Assembly (NCBI GenBank): GCA_035543875.1
Contig: DATKIY010000089.1
Location: 1 to 10,401, forward strand
Source of the DNA: DATKIY01 sp035543875
GTDB lineage: Bacteria; Actinomycetota; Actinomycetes; JAHEKZ01
Direction: 5' to 3'
Length of the DNA stretch: 10,401 nt
Shown here: piece by piece, positions 1-5,852 of the stretch
How positions within the stretch are numbered: the first letter of the stretch is position 1
How the letters are laid out: each line of letters opens with the position of its first letter
The notes under the pieces: generated by a model
What the model was told of the DNA's origin: nothing
Seen by the model: the letters and a program-made list of their open reading frames with translations, nothing else
The model's database searches: none
Made by a program: the position numbers and the translations under genes

Positions 1-525
1 TCGCTCTACGACACGGTCGTGGTGTTCGACAAGGTCAAGGAGAACACCAAAGGTCTCGCTGGCGGCAGCCGTATGACCTACAGCGAGGCTGCAAACCTGG
101 CCGTCAACCAGACCTTGGTGCGTTCGATCAACACCTCTGTCGTCGGACTCTTACCCGTCGCTGCACTGCTCTTTGTTGGCGCCTACGTGCTCGGCGCTGG
201 AACATTGAAGGATCTCGCGTTGGCGCTGTTCGTCGGAATCGGTGTTGGTACCTACTCATCGATCTTCGTGGCCACTCCTGTGGTGGCTCAGCTCAAGGAG
301 CGCGAACCGGCGATGCAGGCGCTGTCGAAGCGGGTCGCGGCACGCCGGTCGAGCCGTGGCGAGACCGCTCCCACCGGGACGGTTTCCACAGCAACCGCAG
401 CCAAAGCGGACACGAGAGCCAGCGAAGAGCCGGCGGATGGAGCCGTTGCGGTCAAAGATCGACCGCCTGCCAGCCGTGGGCCGCGTAATCAACCCAGGCG
501 GGGGAACAAGCGTAAACGGCGTTAG
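1..525 (+). CDS. secF: Protein translocase subunit SecF, C-terminal part (5' end outside window)
   Basis: SecF partners SecD in the cytoplasmic membrane and uses the proton motive force to help SecYEG-SecA complete protein export. The reading frame is open from base 1, so the start lies upstream; 174 residues and a TAG stop are visible. It begins with SLYDTVVVFDKVKEN, the conserved SecF loop motif, followed by NQTLVRSINTS, also conserved in SecF. Two hydrophobic membrane segments follow (about visible residues 47-65 and 70-90), then FVATPVVAQLKEREP. The last ~70 residues form a hydrophilic, Ala/Thr/Pro-rich tail ending in a dense Arg/Lys cluster (PRRGNKRKRR), expected to be cytoplasmic. SecF rather than SecD is favoured by the YDTVVVFD motif and the closeness of the C-terminus to rel. 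The apt gene that usually follows secF in this phylum is not here. Confidence 0.93.
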   Translation, partial: SLYDTVVVFDKVKENTKGLAGGSRMTYSEAANLAVNQTLVRSINTSVVGLLPVAALLFVGAYVLGAGTLKDLALALFVGIGVGTYSSIFVATPVVAQLKEREPAMQALSKRVAARRSSRGETAPTGTVSTATAAKADTRASEEPADGAVAVKDRPPASRGPRNQPRRGNKRKRR

Positions 526-539
526 GCCGAGCCTGCTCG

Positions 540-545
540 TACACT
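540..545 (+). promoter_or_regulatory. Candidate -10 element (TACACT) upstream of rel
   Basis: TACACT fits the actinobacterial TAnnnT -10 pattern and lies in the gap between secF and rel, which would leave a 5' leader of about 60 bases. No good -35 hexamer sits 16-18 bases upstream. A small perfect dyad (CGAGC-CT-GCTCG, 528-539) directly abuts it. This is a sequence-pattern guess; rel could also be read through from secF. Confidence 0.3.
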
Positions 546-603
546 GGAAACAACGCACCAGCCCATAAAGGGGCAGCGACCTCGTAGTAGCCCGGACGAC
601 GAT

Positions 604-608
604 GGGAG
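604..608 (+). promoter_or_regulatory. Ribosome binding site that places the rel start at GTG 614
   Basis: GGGAG lies 5 bases before GTG 614. The in-frame ATG at 602 has only a weak GGA (594-596) in front, and its own codon overlaps this site. The site therefore favours GTG 614 and a protein beginning MADDVTPTA. Confidence 0.55.
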
Positions 609-613
609 CACGC

Positions 614-2914
614 GTGGCCGATGACGTGACTCCGACTGCGGTCAAAGCTCCATCGCGAGCTGACCGCGAGAGTTCGCGCGGCGCGTCCGGCGGCGACCAC
701 CAGCCGACCCGGGTGAGGGCAGCGCTGGCTCGGCTCGGTGGCACTCATCGCACGAGCCATCCTGAACTCGAGCCGCTGTTCCGGATCGTTCGCTCGACGC
801 ATCCGAAGGTAGATCTCAAGCTCATCGAGCGGGCCTATGAGGTCGCCGAAGCCGAGCATCGCGGCCAGCTGCGACGCAACGGTGACCTGTTCATCACCCA
901 TCCGCTAGCAGTCACACAAATTCTTGCCGAGCTCGGAATGACGGCCCCCACTTTGTGTGCCGCACTCCTCCACGACACGATCGAAGACACCGACTACAAC
1001 CTGGAGCAGCTGCGCGCAGAGTTTGGTGACGAGATCGCACTGCTGGTTGATGGCGTCACCAAGCTCGACAAGGTGAAGTACGGGCAGGCAGCGCAGGCGG
1101 AAAGTACGCGCAAGATGGTCGTCGCCATGGCGCGCGACATCCGGGTTCTCGTCATCAAGCTGTGCGACCGGCTTCACAACATGCGCACGTTGCAACACCT
1201 GCCATCAGAGAAACAACAAACCAAAGCGCGCGAGACGCTTGAGATCTATGCACCGCTGGCTCACCGCCTAGGCATGAACGCCATCAAATGGGAGCTGGAA
1301 GATCTGTCGTTCGGAACCCTTTACCCCAAGATGTACGACGAGATCGTGAGCCTGGTTGAGCGGCGAGCTCCGAGCCGCGAGCAGTATCTCGACAGTGTCA
1401 TCGAGCAGGTCAGTGCGGCCCTCGGCCAGGCGCGCATTGATGGCGACGTCACCGGACGCCCGAAGCACTACTACAGCGTGTACCAGAAGATGATCGTGCG
1501 TGGACGCGACTTCGCGGACATCTACGACCTGGTGGGAATCCGACTGCTAGTCGACTCGGTCCGCGACTGCTACGCCGCGCTCGGCGTGATCCACGCGCGG
1601 TGGAATCCCGTCCCGGGACGCTTCAAGGACTACATCGCGATGCCCAAGTTCAACATGTACCAGTCGTTGCACACCACGGTGATTGGCCCCGAGGGCAAAC
1701 CCGTCGAGCTGCAGATTCGCACGCATGCAATGCACCGCCGAGCGGAGTACGGCGTTGCGGCTCACTGGAAGTACAAGGAAGACACGTCGGGAGCGGGTGG
1801 CGGCGACGACATGACGTGGTTGCGCCAACTCCTCGACTGGCAGCAGGAGACCGCAGACCCTGGTGAGTTCCTCGACTCGCTGCGCTTTGAGATCAGCGGC
1901 GCAGAGGTCTTCGTGTTCACTCCCAAGGGTGACGTCATTGCGCTAACGGCTGGCGGTACCCCCGTCGACTTCGCCTATGCGGTTCACACCGAGGTCGGTC
2001 ACCGGACGGTCGGCGCGCGCGTCAACGGGCGCCTTGTGCCTCTCGACTCGGTGCTCGAAAACGGCGATGTCGTCGAGGTTCTTACCTCAAAGGCAGAGGG
2101 AGCAGGGCCAAGTCGGGACTGGGTCAACTTCGTAAAGTCGGCTCGAGCTCGCAACAAGATTCGCGCCTGGTTCTCAAAAGAGCGACGCGAAGAAGCCGTC
2201 GAGCAAGGCAAGGAAGCCATCGCCCGCGCAATGCGCAAGCAAGGGTTGCCAATTCAGCGCATCATGAGTGGTCCAGCGCTGCTGGCAACGGCGACTGAGC
2301 TTCGGCAGAAGGACATCACCAGCCTCTACGCAGCTGTAGGTGAGGGGCAGGTCAGTGCGCAGTCGGTCGTTCGCCGACTCGTTGAGTCGCTCGGCGGAGA
2401 AGAAGGCACCAGCGAGGACCTCGCGGAGGCAACTCCAGCTACCCGGCCATCACGAGTACGCGCACACGGCGACCCTGGCGTCACCGTAAAGGGTGTCGAC
2501 GATGTGTGGGTCAAGCTCGCAAGATGCTGCACCCCTGTCCCCGGCGACGGCATCGTTGGATTCGTTACGCGAGGGGCTGGCGTCTCGGTTCATCGATCCG
2601 ACTGCATCAACGTCGCAGCCATGGACACCAACCGGTTTGTCGACGTCGAGTGGGCACCAACAGCGTCCAGTGTCTTCCTGGTGGCTATCCAGGTTGAGGC
2701 ACTCGACCGTGCCCGGCTGTTATCTGATGTCACGCGGGTGCTGTCCGACCAGCACGTCAACATCCTGAACGCATCCGTTACGACGACACGTGATCGCGTA
2801 GCGCAGTCGCGCTTTACGTTCGAAATGGGCGACACCAGACACCTTGGGCACGTGCTGAATGCGGTCCGCGGTGTTGAGGGCGTGTTCGACGCCTACCGAA
2901 TCACCAGCAACTAG
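614..2914 (+). CDS. rel: Bifunctional (p)ppGpp synthetase/hydrolase Rel (RelA/SpoT family)
   Basis: Makes (p)ppGpp from ATP and GDP/GTP on ribosomes carrying uncharged tRNA, and also hydrolyses it; the central enzyme of the stringent response, cytosolic. The protein has 766 residues from GTG 614, a normal length for actinobacterial Rel. Domains in order (numbering from GTG 614): HD hydrolase with FITHP (H96), HDTIEDT (H120, D121, E124, D125) and DRLHNMRT (D185, N189), all key residues intact; synthetase domain with DIYDLVGIRLL, the RFKD motif (336-339) and YQSLHT (349-354). RxKD is the charge type of bifunctional Rel, whereas hydrolase-dead RelA has ExDD. A TGS domain follows (about 431-493), then the Cys-containing RCCTPVPGD motif (C638, C639) and a C-terminal ACT domain (about 687-762). 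ATG 602 is an alternative start adding four residues. The TAG stop overlaps the stop of the convergent DUF349 gene. Confidence 0.96.
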   Translation: MADDVTPTAVKAPSRADRESSRGASGGDHQPTRVRAALARLGGTHRTSHPELEPLFRIVRSTHPKVDLKLIERAYEVAEAEHRGQLRRNGDLFITHPLAVTQILAELGMTAPTLCAALLHDTIEDTDYNLEQLRAEFGDEIALLVDGVTKLDKVKYGQAAQAESTRKMVVAMARDIRVLVIKLCDRLHNMRTLQHLPSEKQQTKARETLEIYAPLAHRLGMNAIKWELEDLSFGTLYPKMYDEIVSLVERRAPSREQYLDSVIEQVSAALGQARIDGDVTGRPKHYYSVYQKMIVRGRDFADIYDLVGIRLLVDSVRDCYAALGVIHARWNPVPGRFKDYIAMPKFNMYQSLHTTVIGPEGKPVELQIRTHAMHRRAEYGVAAHWKYKEDTSGAGGGDDMTWLRQLLDWQQETADPGEFLDSLRFEISGAEVFVFTPKGDVIALTAGGTPVDFAYAVHTEVGHRTVGARVNGRLVPLDSVLENGDVVEVLTSKAEGAGPSRDWVNFVKSARARNKIRAWFSKERREEAVEQGKEAIARAMRKQGLPIQRIMSGPALLATATELRQKDITSLYAAVGEGQVSAQSVVRRLVESLGGEEGTSEDLAEATPATRPSRVRAHGDPGVTVKGVDDVWVKLARCCTPVPGDGIVGFVTRGAGVSVHRSDCINVAAMDTNRFVDVEWAPTASSVFLVAIQVEALDRARLLSDVTRVLSDQHVNILNASVTTTRDRVAQSRFTFEMGDTRHLGHVLNAVRGVEGVFDAYRITSN
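2911..2914. other. Shared CTAG: overlapping convergent stop codons
   Basis: The palindrome CTAG supplies the TAG stop of rel on the plus strand (2912-2914) and the TAG stop of the DUF349 gene on the minus strand (complement of 2911-2913). There is no intergenic space and no visible intrinsic terminator between the genes. Confidence 0.9.
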
Positions 2915-4140
2915 GGCGAGAACTCCGCGAGTGACTGCTCGGCCTGCGCCATCCACTCCCGTCGTGCGTCGATGGCCTCCTGGGTCTTCTTCGCTCCACT
3001 GGTGTCGCCCTTTTCCTGGGCGGCCGAGAGCTGTTTTTCGAGTTTGCCGATGGACTTGGTGAGCTGTTCCAGGGTCGCGGTGGCGCGTGCCCGTGCTTCT
3101 GGGTTCGACCGACGCCAACGCGTCTCTTCGGTGTCGCGAACCGCCTGCTCGACCGCCTGGAGCCGTTTTTCTATCGCGTCGCGGTCCGACCGTGGCACGT
3201 GACCGATCTCGGCCCACTTGTCCTGAATCTTGCGTAGCGCAGCCCGCGCTGCCGCGGGGTCCTGGACCGGGAGCAGCTTTTCAGCCTCCGTCGCGAGCGC
3301 AAGTTTTGCGGCCAAGTTGTCAGCCAACCCCGCGTCTCGCTCAGTGAATGCGGCGGAACGTGCCGCAAAGAACCTGTCCTGGGCTGCCTTGAAGCGCTGC
3401 CACAGCTCATCGTCAGCACCCCGGGGAGCTTGTCCGGCCGCCTTCCAGCGGGTCATCAGACCACGAAACTGTGCAGCTGTTGCTGTCCAGTCGGTGCTTT
3501 CCGCGATGCCCTCAGCTTCTTTGATCAGCTTTTCCTTGACTACGGCGGCTTCTTCGCGCTTGGCGTCACGTTCGGCGAACCAGGCTCTGCGGCGCTTCTC
3601 AAAGGCCGCCCGGGCATGACTGAGGCGTTTCCACAGCTGCTGCTCGAACGATCGCTCGACATGGGGGAGGTGCTTCCACTCCTCGACGATTGCGCGGAAC
3701 CGTTCGCCGCTTGCTTTCCAATGCGTGCTGTCGGCAAGTCCTTCAGCTTCAGTGACGAGATCCTCACGAAGTGCTTTCGCACGCTCTCGACTCGCTGTGC
3801 GTTCGGCTTCACGTGCCGAACGCTGCTGGTCGACTGCGGCTACGAGTGCATCGAGGCGGGCGCGTAACGCGCTCAGGTCGCCAACACAGGTGGGGTCATC
3901 GACCTGGGTGCGGAGCTTCCCAATCTTTGCCATCGCTTCGTCAGGAGCCAGCCCGGCATCTTTCAACCGATGCTCAAGCAAGTCGACATCGACGGTGAGT
4001 GACGCGTAGCGACGCTGGTAGTAGGCCAAGCCTTCGCTGCGATCACCGGCTAGCCACTCGCCAACCTTGTGTTCGCCGTCGGCCGTGCGGACGAACACCG
4101 CACCGGCGTCGTCAACACGCCCCCACGGCTGTTCGCTCAT
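2911..4140 (-). CDS. DUF349-repeat coiled-coil protein of unknown function
   Basis: A 409-residue, very charged, mostly helical protein without signal peptide or membrane segment, so probably cytosolic. Three degenerate DUF349 units are visible at about residues 125-190, 200-265 and 280-345. The first two share the pattern EAEGxAxSTxW...F...xxxWK...P...xxLWxRxxxAxxxF; the third is weaker (IQDKWAEIGHVPRSD). A Glu/Lys/Ala-rich coiled-coil tail (about 350-409) follows. The N-terminal 45 residues, with VRTADGEHKVGEW, are typical of actinobacterial members. The start ATG (complement of 4138-4140) lies 7 bases after the cyclophilin stop, with GGAG only 2 bases before it, suggesting translational coupling in an operon. 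An open frame continues upstream, but inside the cyclophilin gene. No biochemical function can be assigned. Convergence with rel is a neighbourhood hint only. Confidence 0.88.
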   Translation of the reverse strand: MSEQPWGRVDDAGAVFVRTADGEHKVGEWLAGDRSEGLAYYQRRYASLTVDVDLLEHRLKDAGLAPDEAMAKIGKLRTQVDDPTCVGDLSALRARLDALVAAVDQQRSAREAERTASRERAKALREDLVTEAEGLADSTHWKASGERFRAIVEEWKHLPHVERSFEQQLWKRLSHARAAFEKRRRAWFAERDAKREEAAVVKEKLIKEAEGIAESTDWTATAAQFRGLMTRWKAAGQAPRGADDELWQRFKAAQDRFFAARSAAFTERDAGLADNLAAKLALATEAEKLLPVQDPAAARAALRKIQDKWAEIGHVPRSDRDAIEKRLQAVEQAVRDTEETRWRRSNPEARARATATLEQLTKSIGKLEKQLSAAQEKGDTSGAKKTQEAIDARREWMAQAEQSLAEFSP

Positions 4141-4147
4141 GTCTCCA

Positions 4148-4936
4148 TCATGCCTGGTTGATGTCAACGGACTTGATGGTGATGGGCGTCTTGGGTGGTC
4201 CATCCTGGCTTCCGTCTGCTGTGCCGTCCTTGGCGATCTGCGAAACGATATCCAAACCCTTCGCGATCTGACCGAGGATCGTGTAGTTGGCTGGCAGCGT
4301 GGTGTCCTTGTAGACGAGGAAGAACTGACTGCCGGCATCTTGTCCCGGTGGTTCAGCCATCGCCACTGTCCCCGCCGGGTAGTCGTTCTCGCCATCCTTC
4401 GGCAGGTTTTCGTCCGCAGTGGTGTACCCCGGCCCACCAGTGCCGGTGCCAGTCGGATCGCCGCACTGCAGCACATACAGCCCCGACGTAGTGAGCCGGT
4501 GACAGCTAGTTCTGTCGAAGTAACCCTTCTCGGCAAGGAACGCGATTGAGTTGCTGTTGTTGGGAGCGTTCTTGGTGTCCAGGTCGATGGTGATGTCACC
4601 GTGGTTCGTCTTCAACGTGGCGGTCGCAGGCTTTCCTGCGGTCAGGACTTGCCTGGCCTTGTCATAGGTGGGCGTGGTGCTTTTCGGGGTGGGTTTCGGC
4701 GTCGTTTTCGGAGTCGGAGTCGGTGAAGCCGTGGGCGCTGGCTCTGCAGCTGGCGCCTCATCGGTGAAGGTTCCTGAGCCCCAAAGCGCGGCTCCGACGA
4801 GGATGGCCACGGTCACGACGCTACCGATGATGATCTGGTTGCTGCGGCGACGTCGGCGCTGGGTGGCCTTGCGTTCCAGATATGCCTGGTACTTGGCCCG
4901 CTCGACGGCCTTGCGTTGCTGCTTCTTTGACGACAC
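4148..4936 (-). CDS. Membrane-anchored cyclophilin-type peptidyl-prolyl cis-trans isomerase
   Basis: Catalyses cis-trans isomerisation of Xaa-Pro bonds, probably on exported proteins at the outer face of the membrane. The 262 residues comprise a Lys/Arg-rich N-terminus (1-33), one membrane helix (about 35-52, IIIGSVVTVAILVGAALWG), a Pro/Thr-rich linker (about 60-90) and a cyclophilin domain (about 103-260). The positive-inside rule places the N-terminus in the cytoplasm and the enzyme outside. Catalytic signatures remain: HR (146-147), Q157, GDPTGTGTGGPGY (159-171) and GSQFF (202-206). Unlike cyclophilin A, Cys145 and Cys158 replace the Phe of FHR and the first Gly of QGGD. The start is GTG (complement of 4934-4936) behind a strong AGGAG. 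It is first gene of an operon with the DUF349 gene and divergent from the MBL gene. It corresponds to the ppiB-like gene next to rel in Mycobacterium. Confidence 0.92.
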   Translation of the reverse strand: MSSKKQQRKAVERAKYQAYLERKATQRRRRRSNQIIIGSVVTVAILVGAALWGSGTFTDEAPAAEPAPTASPTPTPKTTPKPTPKSTTPTYDKARQVLTAGKPATATLKTNHGDITIDLDTKNAPNNSNSIAFLAEKGYFDRTSCHRLTTSGLYVLQCGDPTGTGTGGPGYTTADENLPKDGENDYPAGTVAMAEPPGQDAGSQFFLVYKDTTLPANYTILGQIAKGLDIVSQIAKDGTADGSQDGPPKTPITIKSVDINQA

Positions 4937-4941
4937 GCAAA

Positions 4942-4946
4942 CTCCT
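4942..4946 (-). promoter_or_regulatory. Ribosome binding site of the cyclophilin gene
   Basis: On the minus strand AGGAG sits 5 bases before the GTG codon at 4936-4934. It is the strongest evidence for that non-ATG start. Confidence 0.75.
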
Positions 4947-5012
4947 GAGGACGTGCTTGGTCATGACTGGTTAAGCCCGCTGGAGTGACAAGTGTAGGAA
5001 GGTCGGTCAGCG

Positions 5013-5041
5013 AATATGCCTCGGCTCCCGAACGGGGTCAC
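5013..5041 (-). promoter_or_regulatory. Candidate promoter for the cyclophilin-DUF349 operon
   Basis: On the minus strand GTGACC (complement of 5036-5041) resembles a -35 TTGACA, and after a 17-base spacer comes CATATT (complement of 5013-5018), resembling TATAAT. Each matches 4 of 6 consensus positions. Transcription would begin near 5006 and give a leader of about 70 bases. A second -10-like TACACT (complement of 4991-4996) lacks a -35 partner. Confidence 0.35.
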
Positions 5042-5044
5042 AGG

Positions 5045-5063
5045 TAGGCTGCACGATGCAGCC
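5045..5063 (+). promoter_or_regulatory. Candidate -10 (TAGGCT) overlapping a perfect 7-bp inverted repeat upstream of the MBL gene
   Basis: TAGGCT (5045-5050) fits TAnnnT and overlaps the dyad GGCTGCA-CGA-TGCAGCC (5047-5063), which has 7-bp arms and a 3-base centre. No T-run follows, so a terminator is unlikely. It could be an operator for the divergent region or a leader hairpin. No good -35 is visible, so the promoter part is weak; the dyad itself is certain. Confidence 0.35.
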
Positions 5064-5105
5064 GCGCCCGACCCCTGGCCGGCCCTTTCTGGTGCTCATC
5101 TTCAT

Positions 5106-5110
5106 GGAGG
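5106..5110 (+). promoter_or_regulatory. Ribosome binding site deciding the MBL gene start at GTG 5120
   Basis: GGAGG lies 9 bases before GTG 5120. The nearby ATG at 5104 is in a different frame and cannot start this gene. Confidence 0.65.
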
Positions 5111-5119
5111 TTCCCCGCC

Positions 5120-5848
5120 GTGCTCGTCGCTGGCTTTGCCTCCGCGGCGTTCGGAACCAACGTCTATCTGGTGGCCCCCGCAGCTGGCGAGCAATGCGTG
5201 GTCGTTGACCCCGGGATCGAGGTCAGTGAAGGCGTGGACGAGCTCTTGGCCAAGTACCGGTTGGAGCCCGTCGCGGTGCTGCTGACCCACGGCCACCTGG
5301 ACCACACCTTCTCCGTCATCCCCGTAGGAACTGCTCGGGGCCTGCCTGCGTACATCCACGGTGACGACCGCGACCTGTTGCGCGACCCCATGCAGGGAAT
5401 CAGCTCAGAGACTGCGGCGATGTTCGGCGGACGGCTCACCTGGGTTGAACCCGATGACGTCCGTTTGATCACCAATGAGCCACTTGAACTCGCAGGACTG
5501 CGGATCGAGATCGACCACGCGCCCGGACACACTCCAGGTTCGGTGATGTTCCGCCTGCCGGGCGCCCCCGACACCGCCGGCCAACCGCTGCCTGGAACGA
5601 ACGCGCCGCCATCCGAGACGTTGCTGTCAGGTGACGTGCTCTTCGCGGGTTCAATTGGTCGTACCGACCTGCCGGGTGGCTCCACAGACCAGATGATGCG
5701 CAGCTTGGCTGAGAAGGTACTTCCACTCTCAGACGACATCCTGGTGCTGCCAGGTCATGGGAGCGCCACCACGATTGGGCGGGAGCGATCCACCAACCCG
5801 TTCCTTCGTCAAGCTTCGCTTGCCAGCCCACCTCAGCGGGGATTGTGA
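5120..5848 (+). CDS. MBL-fold metallo-hydrolase, glyoxalase II-like
   Basis: A 242-residue metallo-beta-lactamase-fold enzyme, probably a cytosolic hydrolase of thioesters such as an S-acyl-thiol; the true substrate cannot be read from sequence. The binuclear metal site is complete: THGHLDH (H57, H59, D61, H62), H137 in APGHTPGS, D172 in LSGDVLF and H213 in VLPGHG. GRTDLPGG (180-187) and the ending ERSTNPFL are characteristic of the short glyoxalase-II-like (YcbL/Rv2581c-type) group; there is no long C-terminal glutathione-binding domain as in classical GloB. No signal peptide is present. The start is GTG 5120. The stop lies 4 bases before the hisS ATG, so the two genes are probably cotranscribed and perhaps coupled. 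Actinobacteria usually use mycothiol rather than glutathione, so a mycothiol-linked substrate is possible but unproven. Confidence 0.88.
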   Translation: MLVAGFASAAFGTNVYLVAPAAGEQCVVVDPGIEVSEGVDELLAKYRLEPVAVLLTHGHLDHTFSVIPVGTARGLPAYIHGDDRDLLRDPMQGISSETAAMFGGRLTWVEPDDVRLITNEPLELAGLRIEIDHAPGHTPGSVMFRLPGAPDTAGQPLPGTNAPPSETLLSGDVLFAGSIGRTDLPGGSTDQMMRSLAEKVLPLSDDILVLPGHGSATTIGRERSTNPFLRQASLASPPQRGL

Positions 5849-5852
5849 ACCG

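Noticed and set aside
452..901. Minus-strand open frame across the secF-rel gap.
   Set aside because: It overlaps both secF and rel on the other strand and its translation shows no family features; it does not replace the missing apt.
2928..2941. Possible hairpin CGAG-TGACTG-CTCG near the rel/DUF349 junction as a terminator.
   Set aside because: The stem has only four base pairs, no T-run, and lies inside the DUF349 coding end.
4141..4599. Upstream in-frame extension of the DUF349 gene through the cyclophilin gene (562-codon open frame).
   Set aside because: The extra stretch lies antiphase within the clearly coding cyclophilin gene, has low-complexity Arg/Ser/Thr composition, and family similarity begins at MSEQPWGRVDD (4140).
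4937..5119. T-box or other tRNA-sensing leader ahead of the hisS run.
   Set aside because: No T-box core, antiterminator or terminator pair is visible, and the gap is followed first by the MBL gene.
5757..5852. Earlier ATG start for hisS inside the end of the MBL gene.
   Set aside because: It would overlap a coding region; ATG 5853 has an upstream GGGGA and gives the conserved opening PLSGFPE.
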